Numbered from the stretch's first letter, positions 17,571 to 26,702 are shown. The stretch is DNA of 64,000 bases from Glycomyces amatae (GCF_020991375.1 NZ_JAJLQZ010000006.1:1-64000); one strand, 5' to 3'. Notes: a model not told the origin generated them from the letters alone. A program made the numbers and translations.

Positions 17571-19937
17571 TCACTCCTCCGCCTCGGGCTTCGCGCCGTA
17601 GACGGTCGGGCGCGGGAGCGGGATGTGCTCGGGCAGCTCGGAGCGGTCGAGGAGGTTGTCGACGTGGGCGCGGCCGGGCGCGAACCCCTCGCCGTCCTCG
17701 GGCGGCCACGACGAGGGCGGCGGCTGGTGCGTCACGGCCTTCTTCGACGAGGGCTCCTCGAACAGGCTGATGTCCGGCGCGTTGACGATCTTCTTCCGCG
17801 CCGCCTCGATCTGGGGCTTCGGGCCCTCCTCCGGGGCGTCCTCGGTGTCGCCGTCGTCGATGGAGGCCTTCGCGGGCTCCGGTTCCGGCTCGGCCGGGGC
17901 GGCCGCGACCGGGTCGTACCCCTCGATCGGGGCCGCGTCGGAGAACGGGCTGTCGTCCACGCGCGGGAACGGCGGCCCGGGCTCGGGGTGCGGCACCGGT
18001 TCGGGCTGCGGCAGCGGGTCCGGCGACGGGGCCGGCGGGTGCGGCTCCGGGTCGGGGACGGGCTCCGGCGGCGGGGTCGGGCGCGGCGGCGTCGGCTCGG
18101 GCCGGGGCTGCGGCGGGGTCGGCTGCGGGTCCGGCACCGGTTCGGGCTGGGGCGGCGTGGGCGCGTCGGACGGGAGCGGCTCGTCCGAAGGCGTCTCCTC
18201 GGGCTCCTCCGCGGCGCCGGCGGGCTCGTCGGCGTCCGCGGACGCCTCGGTGCCGGCCGGGGTCGCCGCATCGGCCGGCGTCTCGGTGTCGGCCGGGGCC
18301 TCGATACCGCTGGGCACGTCGACGCCCGTCGGCGCCTCGGCGTCGGCGGTGGTCGGCGCCTCGACGCCGCCGGGCGCGTCGGCGTCCGGGACCGGTGCGG
18401 CCTCGGGGTCCGCGGCCGGTTCGGCCTCCGCCGCCCGGGCCTCCAGCTCGATCACGGGCTCGGGCACGGGGACGCCGGCGGCGTCGGCGAGCTCCGTCGC
18501 GGCCTCGACCGCTTCGGCCAGGTCGGCGCCGGGGCTCGGGGCCTCCACGACCGCGGCCTCGGCGAGCGCCTCCTCGAGCTCGGGTTCGACCACCGATTCG
18601 GGGGCCTCGCCGTCCTCGGCGAGGCCGGGGGCCGAAGGCGGCGCGGGCGGCAGGGACTCGCCCGGCACGTCGTCGCCCAGGCCGGCCAGGGCGGTCTCGT
18701 CCTCGGCGGAGAGCTCGACGTCGCCGTCGTCCTCCTGGGGGTCGGGCAGGTCGTCCCACATGGGGCCGTCGTCCTCGTCCTCGACCGCTTCGGCCGGGGA
18801 CGGCCGCGCGGCGCCGGGCGGGGCCTCGGGGCCGCCGAACGGCCCGGCGGGCGCCTCGACCGGCGCCTCGGGCGCCGGTTCGGCGGGCGCGGCGAACGAG
18901 GCGGGCTCGGCCGCGGGGCTCGGCGCGTACGCGGCCCCGGGGGCGGCGTCGGCGGCGGGCACGCTGAAGGCGACGGCCGGCGGCGCGGGCGGCTGGGGCG
19001 GGGCGGCGTCGGCGAACGGGGCGGCCGCGGCGGGCGCCGGGGTGCGGCGCAGGATCTGGGTCCCGTCCGGCGTCGGCGCAGGAAGGCCCCGCTGGTCCTC
19101 CTGGCCGGGCGCGGCGAACGCGGCCGAGTCGGCGGAGGGCAGGCTGAACCCGCCCGCGGGCGGGGCCGCGAACGGCGCGCCCGTGACGGGCGTGGCAGCC
19201 ATCGGCGGTTCGGCGAACGCCGCGTTCGACTGCTCGGCCTGGTACGGGACCGGCGGCACCGTGAACTGGCCTTCGGGCGCGGGCGCGTACTGGCCCTGCG
19301 GGACGGGCGGCGAGAGCGGCGGCACGGCGGGCGGGGCCGCGGCGACCGGCGGCAGCGACTGCGGGGACTGGTACGGCTGCTGGTAGGCGGGGCCCGCCTG
19401 GTAGGACTGCGGCGGCTGCTGGAACTGCGGCGCGGAGTACGGCTGCGGGACCGCGGCGGCGCCCGAGGCGGGGCCCTGGGGCGGGTACGACGGGACCTGC
19501 GCCGAGCCGGAGGCCGGCACGGACGCGCCGTAGCCGGGCACGGGGGCCGAGCCCTGGGGCGGCATCCCCGGCGGCGCGGGCGGGGGCGCCCAGCCCTGCG
19601 GGGCGGCGTAGTTCGGGCCGGGGGGCGAGCCGGGCGGCACGGCGCCGCCGTGGGGGCCGCCGTACTGCGGCGGCGCAGGCACGGCCGCCTGGCCCTGGTG
19701 GGGGCCGTGGTCGGGGGCCGCGGACGGCTGGTAGGCGCCGGGCGGGGCGTACGCCGGCACCGAGGCGGCCCCGTACGCTCCGGGCGCGCCGTAGGAGGCG
19801 CCCTGGGAGGGCGGCGGGTACTGCGGCTCGGCGGGGAAGCCGCCGATCGGCGGCGGCAGGGGCGCCCCGCACTGCGGGCAGCGGCGCTGGCCGGACGTCA
19901 GTCGCTTGCCGCAGGAGCTACAGCTGTTTCCGTCCAC
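17571..19937 (-). CDS. Zinc-ribbon protein with long Pro/Ala/Glu low-complexity region
   Basis: The protein has 788 aa from GTG 19937, with GAGGAGG 5 bp upstream. The first 25 residues form a zinc ribbon (CSSC ... CPQC). A Pro/Tyr/Gln/Gly-rich section (about 30-230), an acidic Ala/Glu/Pro section and Pro-Glu repeats (DPEPHPPAPSPD type) follow. The C-terminal 90 residues are more complex (KKIVNAPDISLFEEPSSKKA) and end in PLPRPTVYGAKPEAEE. No transmembrane segment is seen. Other frames are also open over this stretch, but only this one has a ribosome-binding site and a recognisable domain. Function unknown. Confidence 0.72.
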   Translation of the reverse strand: MDGNSCSSCGKRLTSGQRRCPQCGAPLPPPIGGFPAEPQYPPPSQGASYGAPGAYGAASVPAYAPPGAYQPSAAPDHGPHQGQAAVPAPPQYGGPHGGAVPPGSPPGPNYAAPQGWAPPPAPPGMPPQGSAPVPGYGASVPASGSAQVPSYPPQGPASGAAAVPQPYSAPQFQQPPQSYQAGPAYQQPYQSPQSLPPVAAAPPAVPPLSPPVPQGQYAPAPEGQFTVPPVPYQAEQSNAAFAEPPMAATPVTGAPFAAPPAGGFSLPSADSAAFAAPGQEDQRGLPAPTPDGTQILRRTPAPAAAAPFADAAPPQPPAPPAVAFSVPAADAAPGAAYAPSPAAEPASFAAPAEPAPEAPVEAPAGPFGGPEAPPGAARPSPAEAVEDEDDGPMWDDLPDPQEDDGDVELSAEDETALAGLGDDVPGESLPPAPPSAPGLAEDGEAPESVVEPELEEALAEAAVVEAPSPGADLAEAVEAATELADAAGVPVPEPVIELEARAAEAEPAADPEAAPVPDADAPGGVEAPTTADAEAPTGVDVPSGIEAPADTETPADAATPAGTEASADADEPAGAAEEPEETPSDEPLPSDAPTPPQPEPVPDPQPTPPQPRPEPTPPRPTPPPEPVPDPEPHPPAPSPDPLPQPEPVPHPEPGPPFPRVDDSPFSDAAPIEGYDPVAAAPAEPEPEPAKASIDDGDTEDAPEEGPKPQIEAARKKIVNAPDISLFEEPSSKKAVTHQPPPSSWPPEDGEGFAPGRAHVDNLLDRSELPEHIPLPRPTVYGAKPEAEE

Positions 19938-20043
19938 GCGGGCCTCCTCGGGGCTGGAGCGTCGTCAATCGGGCAACTCAACACCATCGTGCCATCAACC
20001 GGTGGCGTCCCGTGCGCGCCTTCCCACTACTCGGCGATACCCC

Positions 20044-21405
20044 TCACTCGTCCGTTTCACGCGTGAGCGTTGCCGATTCGCCGCTGTCGGCGCTGGGCGT
20101 GGGGCTCTCCTGGCCCTCGTCGGTGGGCGTCTCCTCGTCCTCCGAGTCGGTGGGCGAGGGCGTCGGAGACGTCGGCTCGGAGGGCTCCTCGCTGGGCGTG
20201 GGCCGGGGCGAGGGGGTCGGGGAGGGCGAGTCGCTCTCACTCGGCGAGGGCTCGATGTCGGTCGGCTCGTCGTCGGTGGGCGTCTGGGTCGGGTCCTCGG
20301 CGTCGGGGTCGGTCTGGACCGCGTCGACCACGCGGTGCGCGCCCGCGAAGTTCTCGAACCAGATCGAGCTGATCTTCACGACGTCGCCCGTGCGGGGGGC
20401 CTGGATCATCTTGCCGTCGCCCAGGTACATGCCCGTGTGGTAGACCGACCGCCAGTTGCCCGGGTCGTCCCACCAGTACAGGAGGTCGCCCGGCAGGAGC
20501 TTCTCGGTGTCGACGGGCTTGTCGCGGGTCGCGTTGTACTGGTCGGCGGCCACGCGCGGGAGGCTCACGCCCGCGTAGGCGTAGGCGGCCTGGACCAGCC
20601 CGGAGCAGTCGAAGGAGTCGGGGCCCTCGTGGCCCCACACGTACGGGTCGCCGAGCTGGGCGAGCGCGTACTCGACGGCCTTCTTGGCCTCGGGGGCGGC
20701 GTCCCAGCCGTCGACCTCGGAGGAGAAGTCGCCGGAGTAGTCGGACGCGGCGGCCTCGCGCTCGCGTTCGAGCTGCTCGATCTCCTCGCGGTTCTCCTCG
20801 ATGAGCTCGTCCAGGGCGGTCTGCGCGCGGTCGAACTCGGCGTCGAGCGCGGTGTAGCGCCCCTCGGCGGTGTCGGCGGAGAGGGAGGCGGCGTCGAGGG
20901 CGGCGCGGGCGACCGCTTCGGCGGTCTCGGCCTCCTCGAAGTCGGCGCTGAGGCTCGGCAGGTCCCATTCGCCGCCGAGGGGGGTGAGGCCGGAGAGGTC
21001 GGGCAGGTCGGCCTCGGGGGCGCCGGCGAGGTCGGTGTAGGCCTCGCCCGCGGCGGCGTCGAGGGCGGCCTGGGCGGTCTCGAGGTCGGCGGCGGTCGCG
21101 GTCCAGGCCTCCTGGGCCTCGGTGCGGCGGTCCTCGCGGCCGAGCCACTCGGCCTCGGCGGCGGTGGTCTCCTCGGCGATCTGGGCGAGGTCGATCTGCG
21201 CGGCGTTGATCTGCGCGCCGAGGGGGCCGTCGGCGGTGGCGGGGTTGGTGACCGGGGTGTCGTCGGTCGCGGTGCCGCCGGGGCGGTCGCCGTCGTCGGG
21301 GACGGTGGCCCCCGGCTGCGCCAGGGCGGGGAGTGCGCCTCCGAACACGACCGCGGCCGCGCCGGCGGCGGCGATCACGCGGGCACCGAACCGTGAAACG
21401 CGCAT
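20044..21405 (-). CDS. Secreted NlpC/P60 peptidoglycan hydrolase
   Basis: The protein has 453 aa from ATG 21405, with AGAAGGA upstream. Residues 1-30 are a Sec signal peptide ending ALPALA. A coiled-coil region spans about 60-230, rich in Ala/Glu/Asp. The NlpC/P60 domain (about 240-365) has the catalytic Cys in DSFDCSGLVQAAY and the His in VYHTGMYLG. The last 85 residues are a Pro/Ser/Thr/Asp-rich tail. This is the RipA-type layout used for cleavage of wall peptides. A 15-bp promoter word is shared with the secreted nuclease gene at 57.1 kb. Confidence 0.92.
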   Translation of the reverse strand: MRVSRFGARVIAAAGAAAVVFGGALPALAQPGATVPDDGDRPGGTATDDTPVTNPATADGPLGAQINAAQIDLAQIAEETTAAEAEWLGREDRRTEAQEAWTATAADLETAQAALDAAAGEAYTDLAGAPEADLPDLSGLTPLGGEWDLPSLSADFEEAETAEAVARAALDAASLSADTAEGRYTALDAEFDRAQTALDELIEENREEIEQLEREREAAASDYSGDFSSEVDGWDAAPEAKKAVEYALAQLGDPYVWGHEGPDSFDCSGLVQAAYAYAGVSLPRVAADQYNATRDKPVDTEKLLPGDLLYWWDDPGNWRSVYHTGMYLGDGKMIQAPRTGDVVKISSIWFENFAGAHRVVDAVQTDPDAEDPTQTPTDDEPTDIEPSPSESDSPSPTPSPRPTPSEEPSEPTSPTPSPTDSEDEETPTDEGQESPTPSADSGESATLTRETDE

Positions 21406-21586
21406 GTGAGGTGTCCTTCTGTGGGGGAAGCCACGGATACTGTACCGAAGACACGCAACTCTCGCATCTGCGGTTGCGCGTCACGGGCGTCGTTCGCGTT
21501 CACGGCCTCACACGCGATTCACGCGCTCCGGGCGGTGCGTCGCGGCGGGGCTACGCTTCTGTTGAACCGCACAGATTGGGGGCGCC

Positions 21587-22762
21587 GTGGACGACGACGC
21601 GAAGTTCAAGGCCGGCATCGAGGAGAAGCTCGCGGCCGGCGAGCGGCTGACCTTCGAGGACGGCGTGGGCCTGTACGAGAGCGACGACCTCGCCTGGCTC
21701 GGCCGCCTCGCGCACGGGGTCCGCACCGCCAAGAACGGCGACCGGACCATGTTCAACGTCAACCGGCACCTCAACCTCACCAACGTCTGCTCGGCCTCCT
21801 GCGCCTACTGCTCGTTCCAGCGCAAGCCCGGCGAGGCCGACGCCTACACGATGCGCGTCGAGCAGGCCGTGGCCCTCGCCGAGCAGATGAAGGGCGACGC
21901 CCCCACCGAGCTGCACATCGTCAACGGCCTGCACCCCACCCTCCCGTGGCGCTACTACCCGCGGGTCCTCAAGGCCCTCAAGGAGACCCTCCCGCAGGTC
22001 AACCTGAAGGCGTTCACGGCCACCGAGGTCCAGTGGTTCGAGAAGATCTCCGGCCTGGACGCCGACGAGATCCTCGACGAGCTCATCGAGGCGGGCCTGG
22101 AGTCGCTCACCGGCGGCGGCGCCGAGATCTTCGACTGGGAGGTCCGGCAGCACATCGTCGACCACGCCTGCCACTGGGAGGACTGGTCGCGCATCCACCG
22201 CCTCGCCCACCAGAAGGGCCTGCGGACCCCGGCCACGATGCTGTACGGCCACATCGAGGAGCCCCGCCACCGCGTCGACCACGTGCTGCGCCTGCGCGAG
22301 CTCCAGGACGAGACCGGCGGTTTCGCCGTGTTCATCCCGCTGCGCTACCAGCACGACTTCCACGACTCCAAGGACGGCAAGGTCCGCAACCTGCTCCAGG
22401 CGCGCACCACCATGGCGAGCCCGGCCGAGTCGCTGAAGGTGTTCGCCGTCTCGCGCCTGCTGCTCGACAACTTCGACCACGTCAAGTGCTTCTGGGTCAT
22501 GCACGGCCTGGACGTCGCGCAGCTGTCGCTCTCGTTCGGCGCCGACGACCTCGACGGCTCGGTGGTCGAGTACAAGATCACCCACGACGCCGACGACTAC
22601 GGCACCCCCGACAAGATGGGCCGCGAGGACCTCCTCGAGCTCATCCGCGACGCCGGGTTCCAGCCCGTCGAGCGCAACACCCGCTACGAAGTCGTGCGCG
22701 AGTACGAAGGGCCGCAGTCGATCGGCGAGCGCCGGGCCGAGCCCCAGTCGGTGAAGTTCTAG
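21587..22762 (+). CDS. mqnE: Aminofutalosine synthase
   Basis: MqnE is the radical SAM enzyme that joins the MqnA product with an adenosyl group to form aminofutalosine. It has 391 aa from GTG 21587. The cluster motif CSASCAYC gives C68, C72 and C75. ELHIVNGLHPTLPW, SLTGGGAEIF and CFWVMHGLD are family blocks. It overlaps the next membrane protein gene by 1 bp. With mqnA and mqnC this places three futalosine genes within 9 kb. Confidence 0.95.
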   Translation: MDDDAKFKAGIEEKLAAGERLTFEDGVGLYESDDLAWLGRLAHGVRTAKNGDRTMFNVNRHLNLTNVCSASCAYCSFQRKPGEADAYTMRVEQAVALAEQMKGDAPTELHIVNGLHPTLPWRYYPRVLKALKETLPQVNLKAFTATEVQWFEKISGLDADEILDELIEAGLESLTGGGAEIFDWEVRQHIVDHACHWEDWSRIHRLAHQKGLRTPATMLYGHIEEPRHRVDHVLRLRELQDETGGFAVFIPLRYQHDFHDSKDGKVRNLLQARTTMASPAESLKVFAVSRLLLDNFDHVKCFWVMHGLDVAQLSLSFGADDLDGSVVEYKITHDADDYGTPDKMGREDLLELIRDAGFQPVERNTRYEVVREYEGPQSIGERRAEPQSVKF

Positions 22763-23184
22763 TGCCGCGGGACGAATCCCTCGAACGGACGCGGGAACCG
22801 GCGAAGGCGGAGTCCCTGGGGCAGCTCATGGGCGCCGTCCTCGCCTACTTCGTGATGGGCGCGGGCGTCCTGGTCGTCATCGACCTGGTGTTCGTGCTCC
22901 CGACGGGCCGCGGCTTCGGCGAGACCTCGGGCTGGATCGCGGCGCTGCCGACGGTCTGGGTGTTCACCGAGCAGTTCCGGCGGTACGCGGGCGCCTCCCG
23001 GTGGGCGCTCATGGGCATCGGCGTCGTGCTCGGCCTCGGCGCGGGGCTCGCGGTCGCGGTCATCGCGCCCGTGGCCTGGCCGCCCATGCTGTCGGGCGGC
23101 CTCGGCGGCCTGGCGGCCGCGCTGGTCTACGGCCCCTTGTGGTACGCAGGTGTCAAGTCCTTCGGAGAGGAGCGGCGCGCATGA
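22762..23184 (+). CDS. Small integral membrane protein
   Basis: The protein has 140 aa from a GTG at 22762 that shares its first base with the mqnE stop (TAGTG). About four hydrophobic helices follow a charged 25-residue N-terminus (AVLAYFVMGAGVLVVIDLVF; GWIAALPTVWVF; WALMGIGVVLGLGAGLAVAV; GGLAAALVYGPLWYAG). I do not recognise a family. Coupling to mqnE upstream and to the DUF4229 gene downstream suggests one operon. Confidence 0.72.
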   Translation: MPRDESLERTREPAKAESLGQLMGAVLAYFVMGAGVLVVIDLVFVLPTGRGFGETSGWIAALPTVWVFTEQFRRYAGASRWALMGIGVVLGLGAGLAVAVIAPVAWPPMLSGGLGGLAAALVYGPLWYAGVKSFGEERRA

Positions 23185-23426
23185 ACCCCGTCGCCAAGTA
23201 CTTCCTGGCCCGCGCGGGCCTGTTCGCCGCCGTCGCGGTGCCCCTGGCGTTCTTCATCAACCTGCTGCTGGCGCTGGCGGCCGCCCTGCTCGTGTCGATG
23301 GTGCTGGGCTTCGTACTGCTGCGCGGGCAGCGCGAGGCGATGATCGACCACATCGACGCGGCCGTCAAGCGCCGCCGCGAGGAGAAGCAGCGCCTGCGCG
23401 CCGAACTCGCCGGCGACGACGCCTAG
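23181..23426 (+). CDS. DUF4229-type membrane protein
   Basis: The protein has 81 aa from ATG 23181, overlapping the previous stop (ATGA) and preceded by GGAGAGGAG. Two adjacent helices (AGLFAAVAVPLAFFINLLLA, ALLVSMVLGFVLL) are followed by a basic, probably helical tail (KRRREEKQRLRAEL). Size and pattern match actinobacterial DUF4229 proteins found beside mqnE. Function unknown. Confidence 0.75.
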   Translation: MNPVAKYFLARAGLFAAVAVPLAFFINLLLALAAALLVSMVLGFVLLRGQREAMIDHIDAAVKRRREEKQRLRAELAGDDA

Positions 23427-23432
23427 GACCCG

Positions 23433-23457
23433 CCGCCCGCGAGGGCTCCGCGGGCGG
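23433..23457. terminator. Terminator-type hairpin between convergent genes
   Basis: CCGCCCGCG and CGCGGGCGG form a perfect 9-bp stem with a 7-bp loop. It begins 7 bp after the DUF4229 stop and faces the convergent Fic-like gene. Confidence 0.65.
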
Positions 23458-23477
23458 TCTCCGGCGCGATGCGCGGC

Positions 23478-23609
23478 TTGACCGCTGAACCGGCGTCCTT
23501 CATCAGCTCGGCGCAGTCCTCTTGACCGCTAAACCAGCGTCCTTCATCAGCTCGGCGCAGTCCTCTTGACCGCTAAACCAGCGTCCTTCATCAGCTCGGT
23601 GCAGATCTG
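23478..23609. repeat. 44-bp tandem repeat, about three copies
   Basis: Units start at 23478, 23522 and 23566, each beginning TTGACCGCT and including CGTCCTTCATCAGCTCGG. The left copy differs from the middle one at two positions, and the right copy diverges after GGTGCAG. The unit length is not a multiple of three. The array covers the 3' end of the Fic-like gene and changes its reading frame there. Confidence 0.93.
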
Positions 23610-24359
23610 GAGCGTCTCGGCGGCGCCGGCCTCGAGGGCCTTGCCGTAGTGCTTGAGCCACGACCGGACCCCGTCGGGGGTGCCGGTGGACCAGGCGCGC
23701 TGCGCGCCGACGTACTCGGGCTGGCGCTCGAGGTGCCCGGCGTCGACGGTGATGAGCAGGTTCGGGTCGATGCCCTTGCTGGCCAGGGCGAGGCGGGTCG
23801 CGGCGCGCGCGACCACGTTGTTGGCCACCGGGAAGGGCCGCACCGCGAGGAGTTCGCCGTGGACGACGGCGGCGGCCATGGCGGCCGGGATCTCCTTGGT
23901 GGGGTTGGCGACCAGCGCGCACAGCGCGTTGATGCGGGCCGAGCCGGCCGTGTCGACCTCGATGCGGCCGGGCTCGAAGTCGACGCCGGCGCCCGGGAGG
24001 TCGCGGGTGGCGAGCAGGTGGAGCTTCGCGAGCACGAACCGCGGCGAGACGGCCCAGACGTCCACGAGCGCGGGCAGGGCCTCCTCGATGGCGAGGACGC
24101 CGCTGACCACGGGGTCGTCGAACTCGCCGGCGCGGAGCCGTTCGACGTCGCAGTCGTACCCGTCCAGCGCCAGTGTCGCGGAGGCGCTGTGCAGGGCCAC
24201 TTCCGAGGCGACGAGTTCATCACCGCCGCGGAGGGCCTCGTGCCAGAGCATCCGGTCGACGGTCGTTCTGGCGTTCTCAAGGGCGTCGGCAACCTCGGAG
24301 AGTTCGAGGAGAGGCGCGAGAGGATCCACGGGCGGAACCTTACCTTTTGCGTGGGGCAC
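23547..24359 (-). CDS. Degenerate Fic-like protein
   Basis: The protein has 270 aa. It resembles the actinobacterial Fic-fold proteins encoded beside acetyl-CoA synthetase genes (sometimes labelled oxidoreductase). The Fic core, normally HPFxxGNGRxxR, reads RPFPVANNVVAR here: the catalytic His is Arg and the glycines are replaced. AMP transfer is therefore unlikely. The last residues (VKRTAPS) come from reading a 44-bp tandem copy out of frame. Without the extra copies the frame would continue as VKPRIAPETARG, so the C-terminus has been altered recently. Confidence 0.72.
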   Translation of the reverse strand: MPHAKGKVPPVDPLAPLLELSEVADALENARTTVDRMLWHEALRGGDELVASEVALHSASATLALDGYDCDVERLRAGEFDDPVVSGVLAIEEALPALVDVWAVSPRFVLAKLHLLATRDLPGAGVDFEPGRIEVDTAGSARINALCALVANPTKEIPAAMAAAVVHGELLAVRPFPVANNVVARAATRLALASKGIDPNLLITVDAGHLERQPEYVGAQRAWSTGTPDGVRSWLKHYGKALEAGAAETLQICTELMKDAGLAVKRTAPS

Positions 24360-24669
24360 TGATACGGCGCACCGGGCGGTCTAGAGGGCAGTCACAAGAT
24401 GGTAGCGAAGTTCACGGTTGTGCACCGGTCCGACGATACCTCCCGGATCGGCGCGGTCGGGTCCCTGAGACGGAGGAACCGCGAAAGGGCGCGAACCGCC
24501 CGCGGGCCGCCCGGCGACCGCCTGCGGGCCGTTCGGCGAGGGCGCTTCCCGGATGCCGGTGCGTCGTCGGGCGAACGTTCCGTGTCGCCTGGTTCGCGCT
24601 AGTGTTGCGGAACATAGACCCGCCTCACAGTCGCGCATCGGCGTGTAGATCTGTAAGGAGCGAATACCC
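24360..24669. other. 310-bp divergent promoter region of acs
   Basis: No gene is seen. The region separates the leftward Fic-like gene from acs. GTTCCG near 24576 and CGGAAC near 24608 are inverted around a TAGTGT that could be a -10 element. AAGGAG lies 10 bp before the acs GTG. Confidence 0.5.
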
Positions 24670-26628
24670 GTGGCAGAAACCCCGCAAGAGACGCTTGCCA
24701 ATCTCCTGTCGGAGGAGCGGACCTTTCCCCCGGCGCCCGAGTTCTCGAAGACGGCGAACGTCACCGCGGCCGCCTACGAGGAGGCCGCTGCCGACCGCCT
24801 CGCCTTCTGGGAGCGCCAGGCCCGCCGGCTCGACTGGTCGAAGGAGTGGGACCGCGTCCTGGACTGGGACGACCCGCCGTTCGCGAAGTGGTTCACCGGG
24901 GGCGAGCTCAACGTCGCCGCCAACTGCCTCGACCGCCACGTGGAGGCCGGCCTGGGCGACCGGGTCGCGATCCACTTCGAGGGCGAGCCGGGCGACAGCC
25001 GCGCCGTGACGTACGCGGAGCTGCTCGACGAGGTCAAGCGCGCCGCGAACACGCTCCTGGACCTGGGCGTGGAGGCGGGCGACCGGGTCGTCGTCTACAT
25101 GCCGATGATCCCCGAGGCCGCCGTGGCGATGCTGGCGTGCGCGCGCATCGGCGCGCCCCACTCGGTGGTCTTCGGCGGCTTCAGCGCGACCGCCCTGTCG
25201 AGCCGCATCGAGGACGCGGGCGCGAAGCTCGTGATCTGCGCCGACGGCGGGTTCCGCAAGGGGAGGCCGTTCGCGCTCAAGCCCACGGTGGACGAGGCGC
25301 TGGAGCGGTGCCCGTCGGTCGAGAAGGTCCTCGTCGTGACCCGCACGGGCCAGGACGTGGAGTGGCACGACCGCGACGTCAAGTGGGAGGAGACGGTCGG
25401 CACCGCCTCCGCGGAGCACACCGCGCAGCCCTTCGACGCCGAGCACCCGCTGTTCATCCTGTACACCTCGGGGACCACGGGCCGGCCCAAGGGCATCCTG
25501 CACACCTCCGGCGGGTACCTGACGCAGGCCTCGTACACCCACCACGCGGTGTTCGACCTCAAGCCCGAGACCGACGTGTACTGGTGCACCGCCGACATCG
25601 GCTGGGTCACCGGGCACTCCTACATCGTCTACGGCCCCCTGTCGAACGGCGCCACTCAGGTCATGTACGAGGGCACCCCGGACACGCCGCACACCGGCCG
25701 GTTCTGGGAGATCGTCCAGAAGTACGGCGTGACGCTGCTGTACACCGCGCCGACGGCGATCCGCACGTTCATGAAGTGGGGCGACGACGTCCCGGCGGCG
25801 TTCGACCTGTCGAGCCTGCGCCTGCTCGGGTCGGTCGGCGAGCCGATCAACCCCGAGGCGTGGATCTGGTACCGCGAGCACATCGGCGGGGGCCAGACCC
25901 CCATCGTGGACACGTGGTGGCAGACCGAGACCGGCGCGATCATGGTCTCCCCGCTCCCGGGCGTCACGGCGACCAAGCCCGGCTCGGCCCAGCGGCCGCT
26001 CCCGGGGATCTCGGTCGACGTCGTGGACGAGCAGGGCGAGTCGGTGCCGGACGGCGGCGGCGGGTTCCTGACCATCCGCGAGCCGTGGCCGTCGATGCTC
26101 CGCACGATCTGGGGCGACGACCAGCGGTTCCTGGACACCTACTGGGCGCACTTCGACGGGATGTACTTCGCCGGCGACGGCGCGAAGAAGGACGACGACG
26201 GCGACCTGTGGCTCCTGGGCCGCGTCGACGACATCATGCTGGTGAGCGGGCACAACATCTCCACGACCGAGGTGGAGAGCGCGCTGGTGAGCCACGAGAC
26301 CGTGGCCGAGGCCGCGGTCGTGGGCGCCTCCGACCCGGTGACCGGGCAGGGCATCGTCGCGTTCGTGATCCTGCGCGGCGGGCGCGACTCCAGCCCCGAG
26401 CACCTCGCGGAGCTGCGCGCCCACGTCGCGAAGACCTTGGGCGCCATCGCGAAGCCGCGCCAGGTCATCGTCGTGGCCGAGCTGCCGAAGACCCGCTCGG
26501 GCAAGATCATGCGGCGGCTGCTCAAGGACATCGCCGAGGACCGCGAGATCGGCGACGTGACCACGCTCGCCGACAGCACGGTCATGGGCCGCATCAAGGT
26601 CGGCCTGCGCGGCGGCGGCGAGGATTAG
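24670..26628 (+). CDS. acs: Acetyl-CoA synthetase
   Basis: This is an AMP-forming acetate:CoA ligase. It has 652 aa from GTG 24670, with an AAGGAG site. Adenylation motifs are present: YTSGTTGRPKG, the WWQTETG aromatic motif that shapes the acetate pocket, and YFAGDGAKKDDDGDLWLLGR. The C-terminal PKTRSGKIMRR carries the catalytic lysine that acetyltransferases modify in other Acs proteins. Length and N-terminal extension match true Acs. Post-translational control by acetylation is a family property, not shown here. Confidence 0.95.
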   Translation: MAETPQETLANLLSEERTFPPAPEFSKTANVTAAAYEEAAADRLAFWERQARRLDWSKEWDRVLDWDDPPFAKWFTGGELNVAANCLDRHVEAGLGDRVAIHFEGEPGDSRAVTYAELLDEVKRAANTLLDLGVEAGDRVVVYMPMIPEAAVAMLACARIGAPHSVVFGGFSATALSSRIEDAGAKLVICADGGFRKGRPFALKPTVDEALERCPSVEKVLVVTRTGQDVEWHDRDVKWEETVGTASAEHTAQPFDAEHPLFILYTSGTTGRPKGILHTSGGYLTQASYTHHAVFDLKPETDVYWCTADIGWVTGHSYIVYGPLSNGATQVMYEGTPDTPHTGRFWEIVQKYGVTLLYTAPTAIRTFMKWGDDVPAAFDLSSLRLLGSVGEPINPEAWIWYREHIGGGQTPIVDTWWQTETGAIMVSPLPGVTATKPGSAQRPLPGISVDVVDEQGESVPDGGGGFLTIREPWPSMLRTIWGDDQRFLDTYWAHFDGMYFAGDGAKKDDDGDLWLLGRVDDIMLVSGHNISTTEVESALVSHETVAEAAVVGASDPVTGQGIVAFVILRGGRDSSPEHLAELRAHVAKTLGAIAKPRQVIVVAELPKTRSGKIMRRLLKDIAEDREIGDVTTLADSTVMGRIKVGLRGGGED

Positions 26629-26653
26629 GCGCTCGGGCCGTTAGCGTTTCGTG

Positions 26654-26690
26654 ACGAGGTCGGGGTCGGTCCAGCCGGTCCCGACCTCGT
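26654..26690 (+). terminator. Inverted repeat after acs overlapping the next promoter
   Basis: Eleven-base arms (26654-26664 and 26680-26690, CCCGACCTCGT on the right) surround a 15-bp loop, 26 bp after the acs stop. The right arm runs into TACGCT, a plausible -10 element 7 bp before the next GTG, so the site may both end acs transcription and shape the next promoter. Confidence 0.5.
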
Positions 26691-26702
26691 ACGCTTCACT
26701 GC

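Noticed and set aside
17545..20066. Long alternative frames on both strands over the zinc-ribbon gene
   Set aside because: They lack start signals and domains and are Arg/Gly/Pro-rich shadows of high GC sequence.
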